Below the pieces are notes generated by a model that was not told where the DNA came from, did no database searches, and was given only the letters and a program-made list of their open reading frames with translations. Source: Paenibacillus allorhizosphaerae (lineage in GTDB: Bacteria; Bacillota; Bacilli; Paenibacillales; NBRC-103111). From it: a DNA stretch of 64,000 nucleotides. The stretch covers positions 310,001-374,000 of the forward strand of contig NZ_CAJVCE010000003.1 in the NCBI RefSeq assembly GCF_910594985.1, in the 5' to 3' direction. Positions 18,704-26,948 of this stretch are shown one piece after another (the first letter of the stretch is position 1; each line of letters begins with the position of its first letter). A program made the position numbers and the translations under genes.

Positions 18704-20080
18704 TTACGACGATTTGCCGGCGTATTCGGGCAACATGCCGCCTACCGACATATGATCGCTCGCAATTCCCGCTCCGACTGCAGCGTGAAGCGCGGCGCCG
18801 ACGGCCGCCTCTTCTTCCACGGCAGATAGCTGCAGCCGCATGCCGAATCGTTTCTCGCAAACGGATCTTAGGTGTCTGTTCTTGCGTATCCCGTTTCCGG
18901 ACCCGATCAACGTTTCCACTCGATCCTTTACCGGTCCTGGAAGCCTGGCGAAAAATCCGTACAATTCCTCCATTATCCCTTCAAGAAATCCGGCAATGAG
19001 ATGTTCCGGCGTCAAATTCGACGGCCCTATTCCTTCAATCGATGCGCGGCGTCCGGGGTCTTCCCGCGTCCCGTAAAACTGGGAATGTACGATGAGCTTG
19101 TCTTTTTCAGCCTTCTTGCGATCTGCCAGAAATTCCATTGCTGCATACAGTTCCCTTGCCGCTGCTTCGGGTCCGACGAAAGCTTCAATGACGGCGCGGA
19201 AAAAACGCTCCAGCATGGCGTATGCTTTACCTCCGGCGAGTGACGCCCCGACGAGCAAGTAACCGCCGCCGGGAAAAGGCCGCGTTTCCAAACCGCGCAC
19301 AGCTGTGAATTGTTCCGTGAATACGGATAACTGCCCACCTGTTCCGATGTTAAGCAACAGAGAGGAAGGCAGTTCTTTCACCGACCCGAGAATGCTCGCC
19401 TGATTGTCGCCGATGGCGTGGAACACCGGAATACGACCAAGGTAATCCCCAACTTTCGACATGGAACGATGAATCTGCGGCATCCAGTCGGGAGTACACC
19501 CCGCGGCAGCTAGCGCATCGGCATTAAACCGCCCCCGTTCCACATCGAAAAAACCAAGGCTTGCAGCGTTCGATGCGTCCATCACAGGCGCGATCCTCCC
19601 CGTCAGCCGCATTACGGCGTAATCGGCGATCGTGCAGAGCGCAGTCGCCCGCACCGGCACTTCTCCTTGATCAAGCAAAGCGGCGTGTGTCACAAATCCG
19701 TACCCTGTATAGACGGGATAACCGGTTGCCCCGGTCAATCGCTCCGCTAATGCAATACCGTCCGATGACGGTCGCAAGCCTCGACGGTCCTGCCATGTAT
19801 AAAGCGGGCTCACCGCATGGCCATCCGCGCCGGTATACAAAATGCCGTGCATTTGCCCTGCGATCCCGATCCCCACTGCATTGGGGGATAATGTGAGCAG
19901 TTCACCCAATATGCGCTGCACGATCCGCATGATCTGTTCCGCATCTTGCTCTGTTCCCGCTGTTCCCCCGACGGAGCTGTCGTTAGGTTGGGTGAGTACA
20001 TGGACAACCCGTCCTTCGTGCAGCTCCAGTGCGACGCCGCAAATGGAAGTGGTTCCTATATCCAGACCGATGACGATCAT
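18704..20080 (-). CDS. FGGY-family carbohydrate kinase, sedoheptulokinase-like
   Basis: 458 residues from the ATG at 20080 with GGGAGG six bases upstream; the in-frame codons before it are not conserved. N-terminal ATPase motif GLDIGTTSICGVAL, then GIAGQMHGILY and TWQDRRG, which resemble sedoheptulokinase and related ketose kinases more than xylulokinase; the second-domain phosphate motif is NIGTGGQLS and the C-terminal GSGNGIRKN. It phosphorylates a sugar or polyol in the cytoplasm. It follows the ROK kinase gene on the same strand and precedes a deacetylase, so the three may process one imported sugar; no isomerase or transporter gene is adjacent to narrow the substrate. Confidence 0.85.
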   Translation of the reverse strand: MIVIGLDIGTTSICGVALELHEGRVVHVLTQPNDSSVGGTAGTEQDAEQIMRIVQRILGELLTLSPNAVGIGIAGQMHGILYTGADGHAVSPLYTWQDRRGLRPSSDGIALAERLTGATGYPVYTGYGFVTHAALLDQGEVPVRATALCTIADYAVMRLTGRIAPVMDASNAASLGFFDVERGRFNADALAAAGCTPDWMPQIHRSMSKVGDYLGRIPVFHAIGDNQASILGSVKELPSSLLLNIGTGGQLSVFTEQFTAVRGLETRPFPGGGYLLVGASLAGGKAYAMLERFFRAVIEAFVGPEAAARELYAAMEFLADRKKAEKDKLIVHSQFYGTREDPGRRASIEGIGPSNLTPEHLIAGFLEGIMEELYGFFARLPGPVKDRVETLIGSGNGIRKNRHLRSVCEKRFGMRLQLSAVEEEAAVGAALHAAVGAGIASDHMSVGGMLPEYAGKSS

Positions 20081-20251
20081 AACATTCCTCCCTGCGGCCA
20101 ACAAGCCGATGCATTGGGGCCAAGGTCTTTGATGCGAAGCGGAAGCGCCGCAGTTCAATGAACAATAGTCGCATATAGATCGACGCTGTCTTGCAGTTTT
20201 AAAACCGGATCTCATTCATGCTGCACGAGCTAGCCTTGCCGCACAACAAGA

Positions 20252-21130
20252 TTAGTTTTGCAGTGCCTGGTGAGCGAGCAACAGCGCACCGGACAAGCCT
20301 GCGTTATCGCCAAGTCCAGGTGGGACAACATACGTATCGATCTGCTCCTGCACTCGAGGATGAGCGACATAACCGTTTAACAGCTCACCGAGACGATGCC
20401 GAATCATCGGGAACAGATGTGTTTGTTTGCTGACCCCGCCGCCAATAATGATTTTTTGCGGCATCGTAATCAGGATGAAGTTCATGCAAGCTTGCGCCAA
20501 ATAGTCGGCTTGAATGGTCCATGCCGGATGATCCGAAGGCAGCTCGGCAGCTTTGACGCCCCATCTTCGCTCTACGGCCGGTCCCGCGGCCAACCCTTCC
20601 AGACAATCGCCATGATACGGGCAATTCCCGACGTATTTGTCTTCCGGGTGCCTGCGGACCAATATATGCCCCATCTCCGGATGCGTAAATCCGTTGACAA
20701 TGCGCCCATTCGCGACAAGCCCCGCCCCGATGCCGGTGCCGACGGTTATATACAAGCATCCCGCGAGCTCGCGGGCCGCTCCCCACGTCGCCTCGCCCAA
20801 TGCTGCTGCATTGACGTCCAGATCGAAGCCGATCGGAACGTCAAATCGCTGCTTTAAAGCGCCAAGCACGTTGTAATTCCCCCAATGCGGCTTCGGCGTG
20901 CTTGTGATATAGCCGTATGTCGGGCTGTCCCGGTTCGGATCGATCGGACCGAACGAGCCGACGCCCAATGCATCAATCGCCTTGTCGGCAAAATAGCCCA
21001 CCACTTGCACCATCGTTTCCTCGGGGACGGTAGTCGGGAACGAGACTCTGTCGACAATTTGTCCGTCCTCCGTCCCGATGCCGCACACGAATTTCGTGCC
21101 GCCCCCTTCAATTGCGCCTAAATAACCCAT
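20252..21130 (-). CDS. ROK-family fructokinase
   Basis: 292 residues. The N-terminal phosphate loop GAIEGGGTKF, catalytic D105 in DLDVNAAALGE, GTGIGAGLV and the structural zinc site H155, C170, H173, C176 (C-P-Y-H-G-D-C) match bacterial fructokinases of the GmuE/YdhR group. It phosphorylates fructose (possibly mannose) to the 6-phosphate. GGAG lies nine bases before the ATG. Same strand as the FGGY kinase, with a 171-base gap that shows no gene. Confidence 0.9.
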   Translation of the reverse strand: MGYLGAIEGGGTKFVCGIGTEDGQIVDRVSFPTTVPEETMVQVVGYFADKAIDALGVGSFGPIDPNRDSPTYGYITSTPKPHWGNYNVLGALKQRFDVPIGFDLDVNAAALGEATWGAARELAGCLYITVGTGIGAGLVANGRIVNGFTHPEMGHILVRRHPEDKYVGNCPYHGDCLEGLAAGPAVERRWGVKAAELPSDHPAWTIQADYLAQACMNFILITMPQKIIIGGGVSKQTHLFPMIRHRLGELLNGYVAHPRVQEQIDTYVVPPGLGDNAGLSGALLLAHQALQN

Positions 21131-21286
21131 ATCGGTTCACTCCAATTCTTTGTACTCTTTAACCGGAGTACGGCTTTCTATACCCGAAAATTTACTTTCC
21201 TAAAACACTTATTCCATACTCGCTTCCCATTTCCTGCACGAGACGATCCGATTTTGACTCCCTTTTCTCCCGATGCTACACAATGC

Positions 21287-21313
21287 AAAAGAGGCAGCTG
21301 CACCAGCTGCCTC
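21287..21313 (-). terminator. Terminator of the flotillin operon
   Basis: Perfect 10-bp stem GAGGCAGCTG / CAGCTGCCTC with a 3-base loop, followed by TTTT on the minus strand. Confidence 0.85.
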
Positions 21314-21380
21314 CCGCTATTCCGTTGCCAATCCAGTGCTTTACGCGTATTGCTCGCCAACCGCGCATAAATCGGAAACG

Positions 21381-22913
21381 CTAGTCTTTCTTCGAATCCG
21401 TAGCGGGATCGCCGGCTACGGCTGCCGCCTTCTCGATCGCAGCCGGTGCGCTTACCGTGCCGGTGCGCTGCGTCAGCCCTTTCACCAGCTTCTCCAAATC
21501 GATGCCGCTGACGCTTTTCAGCATTTCCGGCGCCGTCGCCATCAGCGAAGTGACATAGTTGCTAACGCGTGCAGCGCCTTCGCCGTGGCCGGTATCGACC
21601 ACCGTCAGCTTGTCGATCGATTTGATCGGCTCCGCCACTTTGCCCGCCAGTTCCGGCAGCATTTTCACGATGATGTCGAGCACCGCAGCTTCGCCGAACT
21701 TCTCGAACGCCTCGGCCAGCTTCTGCTTCGCTTCCGCTTCGGCCAAACCGCGCAGCCGGATGACTTCGGCTTCCGCCGTACCTTTGGCGCGCTCCGCGTC
21801 GGCCACCGCCTGGCCTTCGAGCCGCTTCTGCTCGGCCATCGCTCTCGCTTCCGCTTCGATGCGATACTGCATGGCGTCCGCCTGCGTGATCTGCTTCGCC
21901 TTCTCCGCTTCCGCAGCCTGAACGACCGCGTACCGGTCGGCGTCCGCCTTCTTCTTTACTTCCGCGTCATACTGCTTCTCGCGGCGGAGAATTTCCTTCG
22001 CCTCAAGGTCGATCTCGCGCTCCTTGCGCACCAGCTCGACACGCATCTGCTCCTCGACCACGCTCTGTTTCGCCCGAGCTTCCTGGATGTGGTACGCCTG
22101 ATCCGCTTCCGCGCGCGCCATATCCTGATCCTTTTTGAACGAGGCAACCTTCAGTTCCCTTTCCTTCTCCGCCTCCGCTATATTCGTGTCGCGCAGCAGT
22201 TCCGCTTTTTGGCCTTCTTCCTCCGCAAGCGCCTTTTGAATCCGGGAATCCCGTACGGCCTGCGCCTCCGCAATTTCCGCGTCGCGCTTGACCACCGCGA
22301 TCCGCGGCTTACCGAGCGCGTCGAGATAGCCGTGTTTGTCGCGCAAATCCTTGATGGTGAAGGACACGATCTGCAGTCCCATTTTTTTTAAATCTTTGGC
22401 AGCGACGCCCTGCACTTCCTGCGCGAATTTATCGCGATTCCGGTATACTTCCTCCACCGTCATCGAGCCGAGAATGGCGCGCAAATGTCCTTCGAGCACT
22501 TCCTGGGCTTCGCCTTTCAGCGCCTCCGTCGGTTTCCCCATAAACTGTTCAGCCGCCGTGGCTACATCTTCGACGGAACCGCCGATTTTAATAATGGCCA
22601 CACCGTCGGCCATAACGGGTACGCCCTGTTCCGTATAAACCTCGGGTGTCGAGACATCAAGCTTATGAGATAACAACGACAAGAACTCGGCCCGCTGGAA
22701 AATCGGTAATATGAACGAACCCCCGCCGCGCACGATTTTGATTTTACGGCCCGTATCGTCCGTCAGTACGTTTTTGCTGCCTAGAAACGAGCCGGTCACA
22801 ATCATGGCCTCATCCGGACTTACCGTTTTGTACCGGGCCCAAAAAGCAAGACCGAGAATCACAATCACGCCGACAACTATGCCGGGCACTACCATCACAT
22901 CGCTAAAATTCAT
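21381..22913 (-). CDS. floT: Flotillin-like membrane scaffold protein
   Basis: 510 residues. One N-terminal membrane segment (about 7-26), a SPFH/band-7 domain (about 30-200) and a long coiled coil rich in EAEA/AEAK repeats (about 215-410), then a short C-terminal tail: the architecture and length of B. subtilis FloT (about 509). It organises membrane microdomains. AAGGAG lies nine bases before the ATG and directly after the stop of the NfeD gene, so the two are co-translated as in the B. subtilis yuaF-floT operon. No third (yuaI-like) gene follows; a terminator comes next. Confidence 0.95.
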   Translation of the reverse strand: MNFSDVMVVPGIVVGVIVILGLAFWARYKTVSPDEAMIVTGSFLGSKNVLTDDTGRKIKIVRGGGSFILPIFQRAEFLSLLSHKLDVSTPEVYTEQGVPVMADGVAIIKIGGSVEDVATAAEQFMGKPTEALKGEAQEVLEGHLRAILGSMTVEEVYRNRDKFAQEVQGVAAKDLKKMGLQIVSFTIKDLRDKHGYLDALGKPRIAVVKRDAEIAEAQAVRDSRIQKALAEEEGQKAELLRDTNIAEAEKERELKVASFKKDQDMARAEADQAYHIQEARAKQSVVEEQMRVELVRKEREIDLEAKEILRREKQYDAEVKKKADADRYAVVQAAEAEKAKQITQADAMQYRIEAEARAMAEQKRLEGQAVADAERAKGTAEAEVIRLRGLAEAEAKQKLAEAFEKFGEAAVLDIIVKMLPELAGKVAEPIKSIDKLTVVDTGHGEGAARVSNYVTSLMATAPEMLKSVSGIDLEKLVKGLTQRTGTVSAPAAIEKAAAVAGDPATDSKKD

Positions 22914-22927
22914 TCACATCCACTCCT

Positions 22928-23464
22928 TCACATTTCGTTAGAATCCAAACCGGAGACAAAGAGCGTGCCGTCCTTGACTTCCACGGTCACAACCCGTCTG
23001 CCGGCTTCGATCGGCGTGCCGTCAAAGCTTTCGGCAATTTGATTCGTCACGCCGCCGCCGGTACGTACCAGCACTTCTCCGCATCCTTTGGCCGGGATCG
23101 GCACGGTCACTTCCCCGATGCGTCCGACCAAGTCGTGGATGGAAAAAGCAACTGAGTTTTCGCTGTTCTCCATCGGCTTGACGTACAGAAAAAATATGAG
23201 AACGGCCGAAGCCGCGGCGGCTAATATGGAAAGCATCAATACAAGGGCCGGACCAAACACGGTATATTTGGTCAGCAAAACGCCGGCGCCGCCCAATAAC
23301 GTTATCGCGCTGAACAGCACCATCGGCTGGAGCCAATGAAGCGCGTCGGCGGACAAAAAATCGAACAACCCATCCAGCGCGTTGCCAAGCAAATCGCCGA
23401 ACAAAACCGTAGCAAAAGCAAATAAAGCGCCGGTGATCAACAACCCCCAATACAGCTCAAGCAT
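22928..23464 (-). CDS. NfeD-like membrane protein, flotillin partner
   Basis: 178 residues with three to four hydrophobic segments (about 1-25, 45-70, 75-100) and a C-terminal OB-fold-like domain starting at LVGRIGEVTVPIPAKGCGEVLV, which is the NfeD signature. Members of this short class (YuaF/NfeD1b) lack the protease part and associate with flotillins. AGGGGGG is the ribosome binding site. Transcription probably starts at the sigma-W-like promoter just upstream. Confidence 0.92.
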   Translation of the reverse strand: MLELYWGLLITGALFAFATVLFGDLLGNALDGLFDFLSADALHWLQPMVLFSAITLLGGAGVLLTKYTVFGPALVLMLSILAAAASAVLIFFLYVKPMENSENSVAFSIHDLVGRIGEVTVPIPAKGCGEVLVRTGGGVTNQIAESFDGTPIEAGRRVVTVEVKDGTLFVSGLDSNEM

Positions 23465-23508
23465 GTGCTTCCCCCCTAACGTCCAAAAAATGTAGGCACA
23501 CTAGTTAA

Positions 23509-23534
23509 TACGAAAATACTGGGAATAAGTTGCA
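23509..23534 (-). promoter_or_regulatory. Sigma-W-type promoter of the nfeD-floT operon
   Basis: The minus strand reads TGCAAC, exactly 16 bases, CGTATTA. The known sigma-W consensus is TGAAAC-N16-CGTA, so one -35 base differs. It ends about 40 bases before the NfeD start codon. The homologous B. subtilis operon is sigma-W controlled, which supports the reading. Confidence 0.7.
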
Positions 23535-23686
23535 CCTTTTTACTGGAAACCATTTCCTCGTTTTGAAACAACGATTCGGCACGCCAAAAAGAAAAAAGCC
23601 GCCCGTTTACGCTGAGGCAGCATTGCCGAATACGTGTTCGACTGCGAAAACCCGGTTCTATATTAATTGACTACATAATCGTAGAG

Positions 23687-23887
23687 CTATTCGATCGGGA
23701 TGAATTCCCCTTTCTCCCACCGCTTCATGACCATCAAATCCCCGATATCGTCCCCTTCTCCGGAAAATCGATGCGTCCCAATAACGCCTTCTTCGGCCGC
23801 CCGTGAAGTATCGATCATTTTGAGCAAAACATGCCGTCGATCCCGAAGATCCCACGCTTTGTAGAGGATCGATTCGGAGTTTCACAT
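23687..23887 (-). pseudogene. Remnant of an unidentified small gene
   Basis: A minus-strand frame ending in TAG at 23687 encodes about 65 residues with protein-like composition (for example ILYKAWDLRDRRHVLLKMID and DDIGDLMVMKRWEKGEFIP). It is cut by an in-frame TGA at 23884-23882, right after an ATG, and the frame upstream of that has another stop, so no good start with a ribosome binding site exists. I do not recognise the family. The rest of the gap between the NfeD gene and the glycosidase gene holds no other coding signal. Confidence 0.35.
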
Positions 23888-23973
23888 CACAACATAGCCT
23901 GGTTCGAATCAATGTGCGGAAGCAACTTTCCACCTTCTCCAACTCAAAATCCAATCCACCGGATGGCTGCCTA

Positions 23974-24783
23974 CTACCGCTGCTTCAGCGCCATCATCTG
24001 ATATACCGCGCGAGTATCGCCTTTGAGCGCCACCTGTTCGTTCCGCATCTGGGAAGAGCCGTCCCCGTCCAAAAAAATGCCGTCCACAAGCCGTTTCGGC
24101 GCTACGATCTCCTTCACCGCCGTACGAAACTGCTCAACCGTGCATGGCTTGTCCGAGACGATCATATATAAGTTCTGTTCCTCGTCGAATACGGCTCCCG
24201 AGCGAAGCCTCGGCTCGCCGAATGCCGGCATATCCTCGTCCAACGCTTGCCCTACCCATCGATCGTCCGCGCGAAGCGACATGCTAACGCCTCCTTGCGC
24301 CCAATACCGCACACGATCGGTCACTTTAAGATCCTGAGCCTCTTGCACCACCTGCACTGAGAAACGGCGTGTCACTTCATCCCACACAAGCGTCCCTTTG
24401 GGGTAATCGATGTTGTACCAGCCCGAACCGTAGTCGTACGCTTCGCCCTTGAGCGGTTTATCGTTGATGACGGCTATGCTGAGCAAATCGCCATTCCAAA
24501 AGAAGCCTCCGTTCATGCCGAACTCCGACGTTGTCGTGACGTTCGTCGTAATGTGCTTCAGCTGAATGTTGTCCGGCCGGGTGCTCATCAGGTGAAGCTT
24601 TACCCCGTTCGAAGCCGTGCGTAAGCCATATGAATAATACGAGCGCACCGGAGTCGCTTGCGGCGTAGTCCAATAGGCCGATGCAATGACGGCGATTAAA
24701 TTGCCGAGCATAAATCCGGCGAGCAGCAGCGAAAGACGACTCTTGTCGATGGATAGCAGACGATGGCGGAAGGCGGCGAACAT
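23974..24783 (-). CDS. Phosphodiester glycosidase (NAGPA/DUF2233) family, membrane-anchored
   Basis: About 269 residues. A single hydrophobic segment near the N-terminus (LSLLLAGFMLGNLIAVIASAYW) anchors or exports the protein; the rest would be outside. The NAGPA-domain motifs are present: NGGFFW after the first third, and FLDGDGSSQM near the end, in place of the usual LDGGGSS. The family cleaves sugar-phosphodiesters such as N-acetylglucosamine-1-phosphodiester and is linked to cell-wall polymer turnover in Firmicutes. The start is uncertain; ATG at 24783 has a weak GGGG nine bases upstream, and ATGs at 24822 and 24798 have nothing better. Confidence 0.85.
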   Translation of the reverse strand: MFAAFRHRLLSIDKSRLSLLLAGFMLGNLIAVIASAYWTTPQATPVRSYYSYGLRTASNGVKLHLMSTRPDNIQLKHITTNVTTTSEFGMNGGFFWNGDLLSIAVINDKPLKGEAYDYGSGWYNIDYPKGTLVWDEVTRRFSVQVVQEAQDLKVTDRVRYWAQGGVSMSLRADDRWVGQALDEDMPAFGEPRLRSGAVFDEEQNLYMIVSDKPCTVEQFRTAVKEIVAPKRLVDGIFLDGDGSSQMRNEQVALKGDTRAVYQMMALKQR

Positions 24784-25109
24784 CGAATCGAACCCCATTT
24801 CTATGATCAATTCCATTTTCATTTTTCATAGTCTTGCAGTCTATTCTATGATTCCGCACTTCCCAATATGATGCTGCCGCCTATTTTTCCAGTTCCTGCA
24901 TCTTTTACCTTTCATACTACTCTATCCGTTTTCTTTTTCCTATTCCTTTTTACGGCATGAGGCTTGAATTTTTGTAGGGACAAACAGGCTTTTCATCGTC
25001 CGATAAAAAAAATATATCGAAAAAATAAAATTTATAAATTATACTTAATCAGAGTTTTAGCGTATGTTATTAATATAAAATGATAAATTCAATGGATGAG
25101 GTGAACCGC

Positions 25110-26213
25110 ATGGCAAAAGTAACCGGTTTGGAAGGCGTTGTGGCTGCTGAAACGGATATCAGTCTGGTGGACGGGGAAAAAGGGCATTTGATTTATAGAG
25201 GATACTGGGCGAAGGAACTGGCGCTATCCTGTACGTTCGAGCAAGCGGCTTACTTGCTGTGGCACGGCGTGCTGCCGGACGAGGAAACATTGAAGTCATT
25301 TACGGTGCAGCTCAAAGCGCATCGCGCTCTGCCCGAACATGTCAAGCGCATCATCGACGCGCTTCCAGACGGCACGCCGCTGATGAGCATCATGCAAACC
25401 GCCGTCTCGGCGATGTCTACGGGCGATTTCGTATGGCCTCCGACTGAAGCTCAGGCGATTCAATTGACCGCTATGCTGCCGACGATCGCCGCTTACGGTT
25501 ACCGCAAGCATAACGGGCTCTCTTGGCACGAACCGCTCGATCAATTGGATCATACGGCGAATTATTTGTATATGCTTTCCGGAAAGCTTCCGGAAGCGTC
25601 GCATGTAAAGGCGCTGAACGCATATTTAATTCTCGGCATGGAGCACGGCATGAACGCGTCCACCTTCTCCGGGCGGGCCGTTTCCTCGACGCAATCCGAC
25701 ATGGCCTCGGCCGTCAGCGCCGCCATCGGCGCAATGAAAGGGCCGCTGCACGGAGGAGCGCCTTCCGAAGTCATCGCGATGCTTGATGAGATCGGTTCGA
25801 AATCAAATGCCGAGCCCTGGATTCGCGATGTGCTGTCCCGCGGCGGAAGGCTGATGGGCTTCGGTCACCGCGTGTACAAGACGAAAGATCCGCGTGCCGA
25901 AGCGTTGCGCCAAGTGACGGAGCAGCTCACCGCCGACGATCCTTGGTTCGATTTGGCCATTCATGTGGAAAAAACGGCCATTCAACTGCTCGAAGAATAT
26001 AAACCGGGCAGACGGCTGTATACGAACGTCGAGTTTTTTGCCGCTTCCATCATGCGCGCGATCGCGCTGCCGACACCGCTGTTTACTCCGACGTTTACGG
26101 TAGCGAGAGTCGTCGGCTGGACGGCTCACCTGCTCGAGCAAGCCGCGGTGAACCGTATTTTCCGCCCGCAGTCCATATATACGGGCCCTATGCCGCAAGA
26201 GACGCACGCATAA
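25110..26213 (+). CDS. Citrate synthase, CitA-sized, with Glu in place of the catalytic Asp
   Basis: 367 residues from the ATG at 25110 (GAGG eight bases before); an in-frame ATG ten codons earlier has no such site. Catalytic histidines are H214 in GPLHGGAP and H253 in GFGHRVYK, equivalent to H264 and H305 of E. coli GltA. The third catalytic residue, usually Asp in NVDFYSG, reads E308 in NVEFFAAS. The length equals the minor citrate synthase CitA of B. subtilis (366). It condenses acetyl-CoA with oxaloacetate or, possibly, uses propionyl-CoA. The gene stands alone rather than next to icd/mdh, so it is probably not the main Krebs-cycle enzyme. Confidence 0.9.
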   Translation: MAKVTGLEGVVAAETDISLVDGEKGHLIYRGYWAKELALSCTFEQAAYLLWHGVLPDEETLKSFTVQLKAHRALPEHVKRIIDALPDGTPLMSIMQTAVSAMSTGDFVWPPTEAQAIQLTAMLPTIAAYGYRKHNGLSWHEPLDQLDHTANYLYMLSGKLPEASHVKALNAYLILGMEHGMNASTFSGRAVSSTQSDMASAVSAAIGAMKGPLHGGAPSEVIAMLDEIGSKSNAEPWIRDVLSRGGRLMGFGHRVYKTKDPRAEALRQVTEQLTADDPWFDLAIHVEKTAIQLLEEYKPGRRLYTNVEFFAASIMRAIALPTPLFTPTFTVARVVGWTAHLLEQAAVNRIFRPQSIYTGPMPQETHA

Positions 26214-26230
26214 CGAAGAACTTACGATTT

Positions 26231-26323
26231 GGCGTAGTTCCGCCAAGCAATAAATGCGAAAAACCGGTGCCTGCAGGCGCCGATTCTTTGCATTTATTGC
26301 TGCTGGCGGACTACGCCTTTTTT
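26231..26323. terminator. Very long imperfect hairpin between convergent genes
   Basis: GGCGTAG...CCGCCA...AGCAATAAATGC (26231-26258) pairs with GCATTTATTGCT...TGGCGGACTACGCC (to 26317), with an inner GGTGCC/GGCGCC stem, and ends in seven T on the plus strand. It lies between the citrate synthase and fucU genes and its right arm contains the last codons and the stop of fucU. Confidence 0.75.
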
Positions 26324-26731
26324 CAATATGATATTCGCATATTGGGCCCGTTCTCCGGTCGCTACGACGGCGTACGCTTTCTTCGTCCTTTCATAGAACG
26401 AAAATCGCTCTTCGAACACGATCTCATGCGCTTCCTGCTCATGCTTTTGAATCAGCTGCCTGTACTCGTCCCAGATGACAGGGGTGACCGGATCGCCGGG
26501 CACGACTTGCATCAGAACGGCTGCATGATCGGCGTAGGAATCGAGCGGTAAAAAGGTCAGTATAGCGTCAAGCAGCTCCGGTATGCGATGACCGTCGGCG
26601 CGAATCAGCCGGGCTGCGTGGCTTGCCGCCGGAAAGTTGCAGTCCGCCAGCACGATTTCGTCGCCGTGGCCCATCTCCATTAATATTTTGAACAGCTCGG
26701 GAGAAAGAATCGTAGGAATTCCCTTCAACAT
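26294..26731 (-). CDS. fucU: RbsD/FucU-family sugar mutarotase
   Basis: 145 residues from the ATG at 26731, which has GGAGG nine bases upstream. The sequence begins MLKGIPTILSPELFKILMEMGHGDEIVLAD, in which H22 and the acidic residue after it form the active site of the family; AYAVVATGERAQYANIILKKGV is the typical C-terminal block. FucU interconverts alpha and beta anomers of fucose (RbsD: ribose pyranose forms). No fucose catabolic gene is adjacent. Confidence 0.9.
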   Translation of the reverse strand: MLKGIPTILSPELFKILMEMGHGDEIVLADCNFPAASHAARLIRADGHRIPELLDAILTFLPLDSYADHAAVLMQVVPGDPVTPVIWDEYRQLIQKHEQEAHEIVFEERFSFYERTKKAYAVVATGERAQYANIILKKGVVRQQQ

Positions 26732-26894
26732 ATGCTGCAACCTCCGCAAATTGTGATAAAGGCTTTTTCTGGCAATGCCTATGCTAATCGTACGCAAACG
26801 GCGATCGTCGTGTCAATCCTGCCGCATCGTACGAGTCAGGAGGAGTTACTCCGGTTGGATGGATTCCGAATGAAGAATCGGTTACTATGGAACA

Positions 26895-26910
26895 TATGTA
26901 CATGTACATA
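26895..26910. promoter_or_regulatory. Perfect 16-base palindrome upstream of ypdA
   Basis: TATGTACATGTACATA, perfectly symmetrical, centred about 46 bases before the ypdA start codon; size and place fit a dimeric repressor operator. The regulator is unknown. Confidence 0.4.
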
Positions 26911-26948
26911 CCGGTTCAAATGACAAGTATACAACGAGGTGCCGCAAT

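Noticed and set aside
18573..18860. 95-codon minus-strand frame between the deacetylase and FGGY genes
   Set aside because: Most of it is an out-of-frame reading of the FGGY 3' end and the composition is Arg-rich.
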